This document shows, in pieces, positions 1-9,206 of a stretch of DNA of 64,000 nt. Source of the DNA: Aeromicrobium sp. Sec7.5. GTDB taxonomy: Bacteria > Actinomycetota > Actinomycetes > Propionibacteriales > Nocardioidaceae. Both the position numbers and the translations under genes were made by a program. The stretch spans positions 1,302,001 to 1,366,000 of the forward strand of contig NZ_JBAJIJ010000001.1 of assembly GCF_036867135.1 (NCBI RefSeq), given 5' to 3'. Every line of letters starts with the position of its first letter. Position 1 is the stretch's first letter. The notes beneath the pieces were generated by a model that did not search any database, had not been told where the DNA came from, and saw only the letters and a program-made list of their open reading frames with translations.

Positions 1-770
1 AGAACGAGGACGGCACCGGCCGCGATCCAGCAGGTGGCCCGGTCGGCGGCGAGCCGGCTTGCGCGCCGGGTCAGGGTCGACGGGGAGGCGGAGTCGGCGT
101 CGGTGGCCAACGCTGCCAGGGCGATGCCGGCCACGAACCAGCCGAGGTGCGACGGGAGCTGGGCACGGAGCGCGACGCTGAGGCCGGAGTCCAGGCCCCA
201 GGAGACGATGTTCCAGCCGATGCTCAGCAGCGCCAGTGCGCCGAGTGCCGTCATCAGCCGGGACAGGCTGCCACGCCCCACGCGGACCAGGCACCACCCG
301 ATGAGGGGTAGTGCGAGGTAGAAGGAGGCCTCGACGGTCAGGCTCCACATCTGCGTGAGTCCGGCCGGGAGCTCGGGGTCGCCCAGGTGCGCCACGAGCG
401 TCAGGTTCTGCACCCAGACCCCGACGCCCTCGTCGCGGTTGGCCGGCAGCAGGACCATCGCCGCGACGACGGTCAGGACGTAGACGGGGAAGATGCGGAA
501 GAAGCGCTTGCGGTAGTAGCGGCGCACCGATCCCCGTGTCGGTGCCGAGGCCGACGAGTCCAGCGCGCGGGAGACCCACGGTCGGCCGAGCAGGAACCCC
601 GAGAGCACGAAGAAGATCGCGACCCCGATCTCGAGGCGATGGGTCAAGGCACCCAGCACGCCCTCGCCGTAGATGCCGGCCCAGAAGGCCGTGTGCGTCC
701 CGACCACCGCGATCGCGGCGACGGCGCGCAGGCCGTCGAGCTCGGCATAGGTGCGGCTCTGGACGGACAT
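1..770 (-). CDS. Acyltransferase family 3 membrane protein, C-terminus outside window
   Basis: The minus-strand frame opens at an ATG at 770 and stays open to the left edge, so about 256 N-terminal residues are visible. It begins with [13 protein letters not shown], followed by a histidine in VGTHTAFW and a hydrophobic [10 protein letters not shown] segment; this order is typical of integral-membrane acyltransferase_3 (OafA/YrhL-like) proteins, which transfer acyl groups to cell-envelope sugars. Several further membrane segments follow ([28 protein letters not shown]). It is divergent from the aminopeptidase gene, leaving 85 bp for two promoters. A GACGAT hexamer lies 7 nt before the ATG, so the mRNA may be leaderless. 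The family is clear, the substrate unknown. Confidence 0.82.
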   Translation of the reverse strand, partial: MSVQSRTYAELDGLRAVAAIAVVGTHTAFWAGIYGEGVLGALTHRLEIGVAIFFVLSGFLLGRPWVSRALDSSASAPTRGSVRRYYRKRFFRIFPVYVLTVVAAMVLLPANRDEGVGVWVQNLTLVAHLGDPELPAGLTQMWSLTVEASFYLALPLIGWCLVRVGRGSLSRLMTALGALALLSIGWNIVSWGLDSGLSVALRAQLPSHLGWFVAGIALAALATDADSASPSTLTRRASRLAADRATCWIAAGAVLV

Positions 771-855
771 GCTTCCGATCGTCCCACGCTGTCCGGTCAC
801 GGGCAGGGTTCGAAAGAAGCGGGGGGCGCCGGTCGAGGTGGCTAGGCTCACCCGC

Positions 856-2106
856 ATGGACGACGCCGACCGGATGCTGCAGTTCATCGACGCCTCGCCG
901 TCACCGTTCCACGCCTGCGCGACGGCGGCGGCGTGGCTCGTCGAGGCCGGCTGGGTCGAGGTCGCCGAGCGGGATCCATGGCCGACGGAGCCGGGGCGCT
1001 ACCTGGTGCGCCGCGGCGGCTCGCTGGCTGCGTGGTCCACGACGGCCTCCACGCGTCCGTCCGACGCCTTCCGGATCGTGGGTGCCCACACCGACAGCCC
1101 GAACCTGCGCCTCAAGCAGCACCACGACCGCCGCTTCGCGAACCTCGCCGTCCTCGCCCTCGAGCCGTACGGAGGTCCGCTCCTCGCGACCTGGCTCGAC
1201 CGCGACCTCGGCGTCGCCGGTCGCCTCGGCCTGCGCGACGGCACCGAGCGGCTCGTGCACGTGGCCGATCCGGTCCTGCGGGTGCCGAACCTGGCGATCC
1301 ACCTGGACCGGGACGCCTCGAACGCCCCGGACCGCCAGCGTCACCTCGACGCCGTGTGGGGCGTGGGCGACGAGCCGTTCCTGACCTGGCTCGGCCGTCG
1401 CGAGGGCTTCGACCCGTCGGAGGTCCTGGGGTTCGAGCTCATGACCACCGACACGCTGGCGAGCAGCCGCGTCGGTGCCGACGGCTCCTTCGTGGCCGCG
1501 CCCCGCCTCGACAACCAGGCCACCTGCTTCGCCGGGGTGCAGGCGCTGATCGACGCTCCTGCCGTCGAGGGCGTCCGCCCGGTCCTGGTGATGTTCGACC
1601 ACGAGGAGGTGGGCAGCACCTCCGAACGCGGTGCCCAGTCCGACCTGCTCGCCACGATCCTCGAACGCACCGTGCTCGCCGCCGGCGGTACCCGCGACGA
1701 CGTGCACCGGGCCGTCGCGGAGTCGATCTGCGCGTCCGGCGACATGGCGCACGCGACCCACCCCAATCACGCCGACCGGCACGAGCCGCTCCACCGCATC
1801 GTCGCCGGCGGTGGCCCGGTGCTCAAGGTCAACCAGAACCTGCGCTACGCGACGGACTCCCGGGGCACGGTCGCGTTCGCCCTCGCGTGCGAGCAGGCCG
1901 GGGTGCCCCTCCAGCGCTACGTGCACCGTGCCGACCTGCCGTGCGGGTCGACGATCGGGCCGATGAGTGCGGCCCGGACCGGCATCACCACGGTCGACGT
2001 CGGCGCGCCCCAGCTGGCGATGCACTCGGCCCGCGAGCAGATGGCCGCGGCCGACGTGACGCCGTACGTGCGATCGCTCGGCGCCTTCCTCGCTCCGGCC
2101 CGCTAG
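856..2106 (+). CDS. M18 family aminopeptidase
   Basis: This 416-residue protein has the metal-binding landmarks of M18 (aspartyl aminopeptidase/DnpEP-like) zinc peptidases: H78 in [13 protein letters not shown], the FDHEEVGS motif near D248-E251, the GDMAHATHP segment near 296, and a C-terminal [13 protein letters not shown] plus LAMHSAREQ. The length fits the family (about 420-430). It should remove N-terminal residues from peptides in the cytoplasm. The chosen ATG has no ribosome-binding site, but a TAGGCT -10-like hexamer sits at 843-848, 7 nt upstream, suggesting a leaderless transcript. The frame is open further upstream, but no start there has better support. Confidence 0.93.
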   Translation: MDDADRMLQFIDASPSPFHACATAAAWLVEAGWVEVAERDPWPTEPGRYLVRRGGSLAAWSTTASTRPSDAFRIVGAHTDSPNLRLKQHHDRRFANLAVLALEPYGGPLLATWLDRDLGVAGRLGLRDGTERLVHVADPVLRVPNLAIHLDRDASNAPDRQRHLDAVWGVGDEPFLTWLGRREGFDPSEVLGFELMTTDTLASSRVGADGSFVAAPRLDNQATCFAGVQALIDAPAVEGVRPVLVMFDHEEVGSTSERGAQSDLLATILERTVLAAGGTRDDVHRAVAESICASGDMAHATHPNHADRHEPLHRIVAGGGPVLKVNQNLRYATDSRGTVAFALACEQAGVPLQRYVHRADLPCGSTIGPMSAARTGITTVDVGAPQLAMHSAREQMAAADVTPYVRSLGAFLAPAR

Positions 2107-2122
2107 GCACTCCCGCCCCGCA

Positions 2123-2152
2123 TTCACCGGCAGACGGGCCGTCGCGTACCCT
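2123..2152 (+). promoter_or_regulatory. Probable sigma-A promoter of rpsA
   Basis: TTCACC (2123-2128) and TACCCT (2147-2152) are separated by 18 bp. The same spacing is seen at candidate promoters of the sigA-type gene and rpsP in this window. It would give an rpsA leader of about 130 nt, with a small hairpin (TGGGGA/TCCCCA, 2214-2230). Confidence 0.5.
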
Positions 2153-2289
2153 TGAGGGGCGTCGATGGCCTGCGTCCGTCTCGGACCTGAGCAGACTGGC
2201 GCTCGTGTTTCTCTGGGGATCTCGTCCCCATGATCCAGGGGCCTTCGGCGTGTCCACCAATTCCATCCATCCATCGGAGCCCACCGGCT

Positions 2290-3756
2290 ATGACTTCTGG
2301 CATCGCAACACCTGCTGTCGCACCGCAGGTTGCGGTCAATGACATCGGCAACGAGGCTGACTTCCTCGCTGCGATCGACAAGACCATCAAGTACTTCAAC
2401 GACGGCGACATCGTCGAAGGCACCATCGTCAAGGTTGACCGTGACGAGGTCCTTCTCGACATCGGTTACAAGACCGAAGGTGTCATCCCCTCCCGCGAGC
2501 TGAGCATCAAGCACGACGTCGACCCGCACGAGGTCGTCAGCGTCGGCGACGCGGTCGAGGCCCTCGTCCTCCAGAAGGAGGACAAGGAAGGTCGTCTGAT
2601 CCTGTCCAAGAAGCGTGCTCAGTACGAGCGCGCCTGGGGCGACATCGAGAAGATCAAGGAAGAGGACGGCGTCGTCGAGGGCACCGTCATCGAGGTCGTC
2701 AAGGGCGGCCTCATCATGGACATCGGTCTGCGCGGCTTCCTGCCCGCCTCGCTCGTCGAGATGCGCCGTGTCCGCGACCTGGATCCGTACATCGGCCAGA
2801 AGCTCGAGGCCAAGATCATCGAGCTCGACAAGAACCGCAACAACGTGGTCCTGTCGCGCCGTGCCTGGCTCGAGCAGACGCAGTCGGCCGTGCGCCAGAA
2901 CTTCCTGACCGAGCTCAAGAAGGGCCAGGTCCGCAAGGGCGTCATCAGCTCGATCGTCAACTTCGGCGCGTTCGTCGATCTCGGCGGCGTCGACGGCCTG
3001 GTGCACGTCTCGGAGCTCTCCTGGAAGCACATCGACCACCCGAACGAGGTCGTTCAGGTCGGCGACGAGGTCACCGTCGAGGTGCTCGACGTCGACATGG
3101 ACCGCGAGCGCGTCTCGCTGTCGCTCAAGGCGACGCAGGAGGATCCGTGGCAGCACTTCGCCCGGGTCCACCAGATCGGTCAGATCGTGCCGGGCAAGGT
3201 CACCAAGCTCGTCCCCTTCGGCGCGTTCGTGCGCGTCGAGGAGGGCATCGAGGGCCTGGTGCACATCTCCGAGCTCGCCGAGCGTCACGTCGAGATCCCC
3301 GAGCAGGTCGTGCAGATCAACGACTCGGTCATGGTCAAGATCATCGACATCGACCTGGAGCGTCGCCGCATCTCGCTGTCGCTCAAGCAGGCCAACGAGA
3401 CCGAGGCCGCCGTCGCCGACGACTTCGATCCCACCCTGTACGGCATGACCTCCTCGTACGACGAGGAGGGCAACTACATCTACCCCGACGGCTTCGATCC
3501 GGAGACCGGCGAGTGGCAGGAGGGCTTCGACGAGGCCCGCGCCACGTGGGAGAAGCAGTACGCCGAGGCGCACGAGCGCTGGGAGGCCCACAAGAAGCAG
3601 ATCGCCGACTCCGAGAAGGCGGCGATCGAGGCCAGCGAGGCCAGCAACTACTCCTCGGAGGTCCCCGAGGCCGCCGAGGGCGGCCCCGGCGGCGGTTCGC
3701 TGGCGTCCGACGAGGCGCTGCAGGCCCTGCGCGAGAAGCTCACCGGCGGCGAGTGA
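2290..3756 (+). CDS. rpsA: 30S ribosomal protein S1
   Basis: The 488-residue protein carries four S1 (OB-fold RNA-binding) domains, beginning near residues 37, 125, 210 and 297, each with the GxVxxGxVxxIxxxGAFVD-type core. This is the short actinobacterial form, against six repeats in E. coli. The C-terminal third has the conserved YDEEGNYIYPDGFDPETG stretch and a charged tail ending in REKLTGGE. S1 helps mRNA binding on the 30S subunit and trans-translation. The ATG at 2290 lies about 10 nt after a GGAG. The gene is monocistronic, with a promoter at 2123-2152 and a strong hairpin at 3800-3839. Confidence 0.97.
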   Translation: MTSGIATPAVAPQVAVNDIGNEADFLAAIDKTIKYFNDGDIVEGTIVKVDRDEVLLDIGYKTEGVIPSRELSIKHDVDPHEVVSVGDAVEALVLQKEDKEGRLILSKKRAQYERAWGDIEKIKEEDGVVEGTVIEVVKGGLIMDIGLRGFLPASLVEMRRVRDLDPYIGQKLEAKIIELDKNRNNVVLSRRAWLEQTQSAVRQNFLTELKKGQVRKGVISSIVNFGAFVDLGGVDGLVHVSELSWKHIDHPNEVVQVGDEVTVEVLDVDMDRERVSLSLKATQEDPWQHFARVHQIGQIVPGKVTKLVPFGAFVRVEEGIEGLVHISELAERHVEIPEQVVQINDSVMVKIIDIDLERRRISLSLKQANETEAAVADDFDPTLYGMTSSYDEEGNYIYPDGFDPETGEWQEGFDEARATWEKQYAEAHERWEAHKKQIADSEKAAIEASEASNYSSEVPEAAEGGPGGGSLASDEALQALREKLTGGE

Positions 3757-3799
3757 TCGCCCGCTGAGCCTGGCTCAGCACCCCGCTGGATCGAGCATG

Positions 3800-3839
3800 G
3801 TTCGAGCCCGGTCACCGTTCGCGGTGGCCGGGCTCGAAC
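3800..3839 (+). terminator. Hairpin terminator after rpsA
   Basis: GTTCGAGCCCGG and CCGGGCTCGAAC form a perfect 12-bp stem, extended by a GGTCACC/GGTGGCC-like inner stem, with a short loop. It lies 44 nt after the rpsA stop and also faces the small minus-strand gene at 3870-4022, so it may end transcription from both sides. There is no T-run, as is usual in high-GC actinobacteria. Confidence 0.7.
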
Positions 3840-3869
3840 GCGTCCTGGGCCGTGTCGGTGCCGGCCCCG

Positions 3870-4022
3870 TCAGTGCTGGGCAGATCGGCCGGCGGCAAAC
3901 TCGTCGGCGGCGTGGCTGCGCGGGGGAGCGAGGTGCCCGAGGCCGTCGCCGCGCACGAGCAGCAGGACGACCCCCGCCACGGCGAGGAAGGACAGGACGA
4001 GGAGTGCGGCGAGGAGGATCAT
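3870..4022 (-). CDS. Small single-pass membrane protein, 50 aa, hypothetical
   Basis: An ATG at 4022 (minus strand) opens a 50-residue frame starting MILLAALLVLSFLAVAGVVL, a clear N-terminal transmembrane helix, followed by a short charged tail and a TGA. It is divergent from the GlxA-type regulator, and its start lies next to the palindromic site at 4045-4070, whose third half-copy overlaps its 5' end. It could be a small membrane protein co-controlled with the regulator. I recognise no family. A chance open frame is possible, but the membrane helix at the very N-terminus and the promoter arrangement favour a real gene. Confidence 0.5.
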   Translation of the reverse strand: MILLAALLVLSFLAVAGVVLLLVRGDGLGHLAPPRSHAADEFAAGRSAQH

Positions 4023-4044
4023 GGCAGTAATTCTTCTGGCATCT

Positions 4045-4070
4045 CATTACTGCCACCAGTGGCAGTAATG
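4045..4070. promoter_or_regulatory. 26-bp palindromic operator candidate between divergent genes
   Basis: CATTACTGCCAC, 2 bp, then GTGGCAGTAATG is a perfect 12-bp-arm inverted repeat. A further copy of GGCAGTAAT lies at 4023-4031. The position in the 93-bp divergent interval fits an operator for the adjacent AraC/GlxA-type regulator. A weaker TGCCA-N6-TGGCA repeat follows at 4090-4105. Confidence 0.65.
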
Positions 4071-4115
4071 ACAGTGCTCATCGAATATCTGCCATGCGTG
4101 TGGCACGATGGCGGC

Positions 4116-5126
4116 ATGGAGATCGAGCCGTACGGCGACGCCGCCTGTGTCCCTGCCCCCTCAGGCCCGCTGCGCAAGGTCGTGGCGGTCGTGCAGGACG
4201 GCGTGGAGCCGTTCGGGCTCGGCGCGATCTGCGAGGTGTGGGCCGAGCCGTACCACCCCGACGACGACAACCCCGTCTTCGAGTTCGTGGTCTGTGCGGA
4301 GAACCCCGGCGTCGTGAAGGGTCGGGCCGGTTTCGACCTCGTCGTGCACCACGGGCTGGAGGAGCTCGAGGACGCCGATCTGGTCTGCATCGTGCCGAAG
4401 CGCGACTACCGGGACCACTCGCCGGTCGTGGCCGAGGCGATCGCTCGCGCGCACGCTCGCGGTGCCTGGATCTTCGCGCACTGCTCCAGCAGCTTCCTGC
4501 TGGGTGACGCGGGTCTGCTGGAGGGCCGTCGGTGCACGACGCACTGGCGCTACGGGGAGCAGCTGGCCCGGGCCTTCCCGGGGGCGATCGTCGATCCCGA
4601 CGTCCTCTACGTCGAGGACGACCGCATCGTGACCGGCGCGGGATCGGCCGCCGGCATCGACGCTGCACTGCACCTGCTGCGACGCCACTACGGCGCCCGG
4701 GTCGCGGCCACCGCTGCGCGGCGGATCGTCGTGCCGCCGCACCGTGACGGGGGGCAGGCGCAGTTCGTGCGCGCTCCGGTCCGTGCGGAGGCGGCCGAGA
4801 CCTTGGCGCCGCTGCTGGCCTGGGCCACGGCGCACCTCGACGAGCCCCTGACCGTCGACCGCCTGGCTCGGCAGGCGCACATGTCGCCCCGGACGTTCGC
4901 CCGGCGCTTTCGCGACGAGACGGGCACGACCCCGCTGCAGTGGATCACGGGCCAGCGCGTCGCCCTGGCCGAGGAGCTGCTCGAGAACTCGACCCTCGCG
5001 GTCGAGCAGATCGCGACCCGCGTCGGCTTCGGCAATGCCGCCACGCTGCGTCACCACTTCACGCAGGCGCGCGGCCTGGCACCCCTGGTGTACCGCAAGC
5101 AGTTCAGCTGCCTCGAGCCGGCCTAG
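4116..5126 (+). CDS. GlxA/FtrA-type AraC-family transcriptional regulator
   Basis: This 336-residue protein has an N-terminal DJ-1/PfpI-like (class I glutamine amidotransferase-like) domain (about 15-200), including VVQDGVEPFGLGAICEVWAE and the AHCSSSFLLGDAGLLEGRR nucleophile-elbow region. A C-terminal AraC double helix-turn-helix (about 225-330) has the family signatures VDRLARQAHMSPRTFARRF and VGFGNAATLRHHF. Such proteins sense small metabolites through the DJ-1-like domain and activate or repress nearby genes. The ATG at 4116 is 6 nt after a CACGAT -10-like hexamer (leaderless candidate). The palindrome at 4045-4070 lies just upstream and suggests autoregulation. The inducer cannot be read from the sequence. 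Confidence 0.93.
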   Translation: MEIEPYGDAACVPAPSGPLRKVVAVVQDGVEPFGLGAICEVWAEPYHPDDDNPVFEFVVCAENPGVVKGRAGFDLVVHHGLEELEDADLVCIVPKRDYRDHSPVVAEAIARAHARGAWIFAHCSSSFLLGDAGLLEGRRCTTHWRYGEQLARAFPGAIVDPDVLYVEDDRIVTGAGSAAGIDAALHLLRRHYGARVAATAARRIVVPPHRDGGQAQFVRAPVRAEAAETLAPLLAWATAHLDEPLTVDRLARQAHMSPRTFARRFRDETGTTPLQWITGQRVALAEELLENSTLAVEQIATRVGFGNAATLRHHFTQARGLAPLVYRKQFSCLEPA

Positions 5127-5173
5127 GGCGCGCGGCTCGTTCCTCGCCGCTCCAACGCCTCGTTCCTCGCCGT

Positions 5174-5212
5174 TGCCGGGCTGACGCCCGGGCGCCTGCC
5201 TCGCTTCGCTCG
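5174..5212. repeat. Dispersed intergenic stem-loop repeat, copy 1
   Basis: CCGGGC-loop-GCCCGG followed by GCGCCTGCCTCGC and a CTCGG end is nearly the same as a stretch at 49747-49787. It lies between convergent genes. A 14-bp direct repeat (CTCGTTCCTCGCCG) precedes it at 5136-5149 and 5159-5172. The stem may also act as a terminator for both flanking genes. Confidence 0.5.
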
Positions 5213-5247
5213 GCCCGCCCGACTGTCAGTGGATCGGCCGTCGCGGA

Positions 5248-6567
5248 TCAGGTCAGCTCGGTGCGCCGGACCTTGCCCGTCGCCGTCCGGGGGAGCTCGG
5301 CGAGCCGCTCGTACTCCTTGGGTCGTTTCGGCGGTGCCAGCTGCTCGGTCGCGACGGCCCGGAGGTCGTCCTCCGTGGCCTCCCCGACCCAGGCGGCGCA
5401 GACGCGCTGACCCCACTGGTCGTCGGGGCGACCGAAGACCGCGACGTCGCGCACGCCGGGCACCGCGCCCAGCACGTCCTCGACCTCGGCCGGGTACACG
5501 TTGACCCCGCCGGTGATGACCAGGTCGGTGCGGCGGGCGTCGAGGAACACGTGGCCGTCCTGCACCCGCCCCAGGTCGCCCACGGTGAAGGAGGGCCCAT
5601 GCGCTGAGTCGGTCCATGCCGAGCGGGTCTTGTCGGGGTCGCGCCAGTACTCGAAGTGCGACCACGGCGGCACGGCGCACCAGATCTGGTCCTCGGTGTC
5701 GGTCCACACGACCCGTCCGGGCCGGGCGCGTCCGAGCGAGCCGGGCCGTTCCTGCCACTCGTGCGCGGAGCAGGCGGTGAACTGGCCCTCGGTCGACCCG
5801 TAGAACTCCCAGACGACGTCGGTCCCGAACCTCTCGTGGGCTCGCGTACGGACCGGTGTGGGACACGGCGCTCCGGCATGGGCCACGAGGCGGAACGACG
5901 TGGTTTCCAGACGTTCCCCGGACTCGGCCTCCAGGGCGAACAGGCGCTGGAGGTGCGCGGGGACGCAGAACATCGTCGTGGGGGCGAGGGTCCGGAACGC
6001 CCGGGCGACGGCGGTCGGCTCGAACGGGACCACCACGACCGACCCGCCGGCCAGGAGCGTTCCGATCGCGAACCGCAGCGGCGCCGAGTGGTAGAGCGGC
6101 GAGACCGCGATGTTGAGGTCGTCGGCGGAGAAGCCCCACAGCGCGCGCTCCTCGAGCGCGGCCGCCTCGGCGTGCTCGGGCGAGAGCCACCCCGACCAGA
6201 CCCCCTTTGGGCGTCCGGTGGTGCCCGAGGTGAAGTGCATCGGGCGGCAGCGAGGATAGGGATCGAGTCCGCGCTCGGGGCCGCGGGCGAGCTCGTCGAG
6301 CACCGCGGGGTCGTCGACGACGAGCGTGGGCTCGACCTGGTCGAGCACCACGGCACGCTCACGCGCGGTGAGCCGTGGATCCAGGGGAACGGGCACGATG
6401 CCGCTCCGTGAGGCGGCCAGGACCAGGTCGACCGTCGCCGTCGTCCCGGACGTCAGGAGCGCGACGCGGTCGCCGTGATGCAGGCCCGCGTCATGGAGGG
6501 CTCCGGCCATCCGGCGCTGGCGCGCCTCGCTCGACGCGGCGCTGTGGATGTCCGGTTGAACCGTCAC
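5248..6567 (-). CDS. Class I adenylate-forming enzyme (acyl-CoA synthetase / acid-CoA ligase type)
   Basis: The roughly 439-residue protein has the AMP-binding core motif HFTSGTTGRPKGV, an EFYGSTEGQ A5-like motif, DLVITGGVNVYPAEVE (A8) and a C-terminal TGKVRRTEL with the catalytic lysine (A10). These enzymes activate a carboxylic acid as acyl-AMP and transfer it to CoA or a carrier protein. The protein is short for the family (usually 500 or more) because the N-terminal part is compact, which resembles MenE-like or small acid-CoA ligases. I place the start at the GTG at 6567, which follows an AGGAG; a GTG at 6606 is also open but lacks a ribosome-binding site. It is monocistronic and the substrate is unknown. 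Confidence 0.85.
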   Translation of the reverse strand: MTVQPDIHSAASSEARQRRMAGALHDAGLHHGDRVALLTSGTTATVDLVLAASRSGIVPVPLDPRLTARERAVVLDQVEPTLVVDDPAVLDELARGPERGLDPYPRCRPMHFTSGTTGRPKGVWSGWLSPEHAEAAALEERALWGFSADDLNIAVSPLYHSAPLRFAIGTLLAGGSVVVVPFEPTAVARAFRTLAPTTMFCVPAHLQRLFALEAESGERLETTSFRLVAHAGAPCPTPVRTRAHERFGTDVVWEFYGSTEGQFTACSAHEWQERPGSLGRARPGRVVWTDTEDQIWCAVPPWSHFEYWRDPDKTRSAWTDSAHGPSFTVGDLGRVQDGHVFLDARRTDLVITGGVNVYPAEVEDVLGAVPGVRDVAVFGRPDDQWGQRVCAAWVGEATEDDLRAVATEQLAPPKRPKEYERLAELPRTATGKVRRTELT

Positions 6568-6727
6568 GACGCTCCTGGGACGTTGGATTCGCGTGATGTG
6601 CCTCACGTCGTTTCGCCTGAACGGGGGCCCCGGTCACCAGGCTCGTGTCAGTATGGTTCAGTCGAGGGGCGGCCGCGTCGTCGGTCCGCGCCTCGTGCCG
6701 TGTCCAACGTCTGAAGGTGGTTTTACT

Positions 6728-7564
6728 GTGGGTTCTCCCGGCAAGCGACGGGCGGACGTGCGAGCGACCCCAGTTCGGCGGGGACCGACCTTCTGGCAGC
6801 TCCAGCTGCGTCGTGTCGTCCTGCCCACGGTCGGGGTCGGCGCACTCGCCGTCGCCACGGCCGCTGTGGCCGCCCACCCGAGCGCCGATCTGCCCGTCTC
6901 GCCCGACCGGGTGTCGACGGTCCAGGCCAGCGAGGTCAGCCGGAGCGGCGAGCGCCCCGTGCTCGCCCCCCAGGCCGAGACGGTCCAGCAGGCCACCGGC
7001 GCCCTGTGGGTCACGGGCGATGCCGAGATCCGATCCGACGCCGCCCCCACCGCACCCGTGCTCGGCCAGGCCGAGGAGGGCACCCAGATCCTCGTGACGG
7101 GTGTCGTCGAGGGCGAGTGGACCCAGGTCCTGCTCAACGACGTTCCGCGGTGGGTCGCCTCCAGCACCCTGTCGACGGAGGAGCCGCTCGGCACGGCGCC
7201 CTGCGCCCGAGGCGGAGGCGTCGAGAAGGGCCTCCAGCCCGACACCACCAAGGTCTACCGGGCCGTGTGCGCCAAGTTCCCCCAGATCTCGAACTACGGG
7301 GGTCGCGCCGCACGCTCCGGCAGCTCCGGTCACCCCACCGGCCGCGCGCTCGACATCATGGTGTCCGACCAGGCCCTCGGCGACGAGATCGCGCAGTTCG
7401 TGATCGACAACCGCGAGAAGCTCGGCATGACCCAGGTCATCTGGCGTCAGCGCATCTGGGAGCCGGGCTCGGGATGGCGCGGCATGAGCGACCGTGGGAG
7501 CTCCACGGCCAACCACTTCGACCACGTGCACGTCACCACCTCCGGCGACGCCGCCACCAGCTGA
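6728..7564 (+). CDS. Secreted or membrane-anchored SH3-like domain protein with HxxxxxxD/HVH C-terminal domain
   Basis: The GTG at 6728 follows AAGGTGG at good spacing. The 278-residue product has a basic N-terminus and one hydrophobic segment (about 30-50, VVLPTVGVGALAVATAAVAA), which is a signal anchor. Then come an SH3-like fold (about 93-150, ALWVTGDAEIRSDAAPTAPV) and a C-terminal domain with GHPTGRALDIM and NHFDHVHV. The last two motifs resemble the metal site of VanY/M15-like peptidases and the ARB_07466-like domain of many actinobacterial secreted proteins. A cell-wall role is likely from the domain pair but is inferred. coaE follows after 13 nt, so the two may be co-transcribed. Confidence 0.8.
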   Translation: MGSPGKRRADVRATPVRRGPTFWQLQLRRVVLPTVGVGALAVATAAVAAHPSADLPVSPDRVSTVQASEVSRSGERPVLAPQAETVQQATGALWVTGDAEIRSDAAPTAPVLGQAEEGTQILVTGVVEGEWTQVLLNDVPRWVASSTLSTEEPLGTAPCARGGGVEKGLQPDTTKVYRAVCAKFPQISNYGGRAARSGSSGHPTGRALDIMVSDQALGDEIAQFVIDNREKLGMTQVIWRQRIWEPGSGWRGMSDRGSSTANHFDHVHVTTSGDAATS

Positions 7565-7577
7565 CCCCTCCCTGCCC

Positions 7578-8177
7578 ATGGGTACAGCGGTCCGCGTCGG
7601 CCTGACCGGGGGCATCGGCTCCGGCAAGAGCACCGTGAGCGCCCTGCTGCGCGACCACGGGGCCGTCGTGGTCGACTACGACCGCATCGCACGCGAGGTG
7701 GTCGAGCCGGGCAGCCCCGCACTCGACGCCATCGTCGAGCGCTTCGGCCCGGGCGTCCTCGCGGCCGACGGATCTCTCGACCGACCGGCGCTCGGTGCCA
7801 TCGTCTTCGCCGACGAGGCGTCACGGCGCGACCTCGAGGGCATCACCCACCCGGCGGTCCGGGCCCGCGCGGCGGAGCTGGAGGCCGGCGCCGACACCGC
7901 CGACGTCGTGGTGCACGACATCCCGCTGCTGGCGGAGTCCGGCGGACGCGGTCCCTACGACGTCGTGGTGGTCGTCGACGTCCCCGTGGAGGTGCAGGTC
8001 GAGCGTCTCGTGCGCGATCGCGGCATGTCGCCCGACGAGGCGCGGGCGCGCATCGACGCGCAGGCGTCCCGCGACGACAGAGCCGCTGTCGCCGACGTGG
8101 TCGTCGACAACAGCGGCTCCCTCGAGGAGCTCACTGCCGCGGTGCGTGACCTCTGGCAGGAGCTCTCGGCCCGTTAG
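7578..8177 (+). CDS. coaE: Dephospho-CoA kinase
   Basis: The 199-residue protein starts with the P-loop [12 protein letters not shown] (about 7-18), followed by the CoA-site motif [17 protein letters not shown] and the lid-like [19 protein letters not shown]. It phosphorylates dephospho-CoA at the 3'-hydroxyl, the last step of CoA synthesis. It lacks the C-terminal UPF0157/GrpB domain found on mycobacterial CoaE. In mycobacteria coaE directly follows rpsA; here four genes stand between them. It overlaps the convergent sigma-factor gene by 4 bp at its 3' end. Confidence 0.95.
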   Translation: MGTAVRVGLTGGIGSGKSTVSALLRDHGAVVVDYDRIAREVVEPGSPALDAIVERFGPGVLAADGSLDRPALGAIVFADEASRRDLEGITHPAVRARAAELEAGADTADVVVHDIPLLAESGGRGPYDVVVVVDVPVEVQVERLVRDRGMSPDEARARIDAQASRDDRAAVADVVVDNSGSLEELTAAVRDLWQELSAR

Positions 8178-9127
8178 GCCGCGAGGTCGGGGTCGGCGAT
8201 GCGGCGCAGGGTGGCCAGCGCTTCCCGCTCGAGCTGGCGCACGCGCTCGGCACTGATGCCGTGCCGCTTGCCGATGTCAGCCAGCTTCTGCTGACGGCCG
8301 TCGAGCAGGCCGAAGCGCGAGCGCACGATGTCGGCCTCGCGGTCGCCCAGGTGGTCGATCAGACCCCCGAGCAGCTGACGGGTCGCGTCGGACATGACGC
8401 TTTCGTCGGGGCCCGGTGCCTGCTCGCGCGCGATCAGGTCGCCGAGCGAGGTGTCGCCGTCGTCGTCGACGGGCGTGTCGAGGCTGACGTGGTCACGTCC
8501 CCAGGACATCAGGTCGATCACGCGATCGACGTCCATCTCGAGGACCATGGCGATCTCCGCGGGATCCGGGTCGTAGCCGAGCTCGCGCTCGAGGTTGCGG
8601 CGTGCCGCCGTGACCTGGTTGAGCTCCTCGACGACGTGGACGGGCAGCCGGACCACGCGGGCCTGCTGCGCGATGCCACGCGTGATGGCCTGACGCACCC
8701 ACCAGGTGGCGTACGTCGAGAACTTGAAGCCCTTGCTGTAGTCGAACTTCTCGACCGCGCGGATCAGGCCCGTGTTGCCTTCCTGCACGAGGTCGAGCAT
8801 CGGCATGGCCGACCGGCCGTACTTGCGGGCGATCGAGACGACGAGTCGCAGGTTCGCCTGGATGAACTCCTGCATGGCGTGCTCACCCTCGGCGGCGATC
8901 CACTCCAGCTCCTCGAGGCTCGCGCGCTTGGGCGCGCCACCCTTGGCGCGACCGACGCGGCCGGTCTCGATCAGGTGCTGGGCGAACAGACCGGCTTCGA
9001 TGGTGCGGCTCAGCTCGACCTCGCGCTGTGCGTCGAGGAGAGGGGTCCGGGCGATCTCGGCCAGGTACATGCCGACGCTGTCCTTGCCCTCGGACTCGCG
9101 GACTCGGGTGTCCGTCTTCATGCTCAT
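8174..9127 (-). CDS. Group-2 sigma-70 family RNA polymerase sigma factor (SigB-like)
   Basis: The 317-residue protein has sigma regions 1.2 ([16 protein letters not shown]), 2 ([27 protein letters not shown] and [17 protein letters not shown]), 3 and 4 ([15 protein letters not shown]). It is close to the principal sigma factor at 15503-16966 but lacks the long N-terminal extension, as in SigB/HrdA-type secondary sigma factors that act in stress or stationary phase. The ATG at 9127 is chosen because GGGAGG (9134-9139) sits 6 nt upstream. It is downstream of ptrB in the same direction, across a 104-bp gap that holds a 15-bp palindrome at 9207-9221. Confidence 0.93.
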   Translation of the reverse strand: MSMKTDTRVRESEGKDSVGMYLAEIARTPLLDAQREVELSRTIEAGLFAQHLIETGRVGRAKGGAPKRASLEELEWIAAEGEHAMQEFIQANLRLVVSIARKYGRSAMPMLDLVQEGNTGLIRAVEKFDYSKGFKFSTYATWWVRQAITRGIAQQARVVRLPVHVVEELNQVTAARRNLERELGYDPDPAEIAMVLEMDVDRVIDLMSWGRDHVSLDTPVDDDGDTSLGDLIAREQAPGPDESVMSDATRQLLGGLIDHLGDREADIVRSRFGLLDGRQQKLADIGKRHGISAERVRQLEREALATLRRIADPDLAA

Positions 9128-9206
9128 GGTGCGCCTCCCAATCGTGGGTCTGTATGGGGTCAACGCACGGAGTGCGCGGAGGATTCCGCTCTCAGTCTGT
9201 TCTTAG

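Noticed and set aside
901-3591. Very long minus-strand open frame (896 codons) across the aminopeptidase and rpsA genes
   Set aside because: It is the mirror of two strongly conserved plus-strand genes. High GC at third positions removes stops on the opposite strand. The translation is rich in R, V, D and H without domain motifs.
3799-3812. GGTTCGAGCCC resembling a tRNA T-arm
   Set aside because: No acceptor, D or anticodon arms can be formed around it. It is the left half of a perfect 12-bp stem that follows rpsA, so a terminator explains it.
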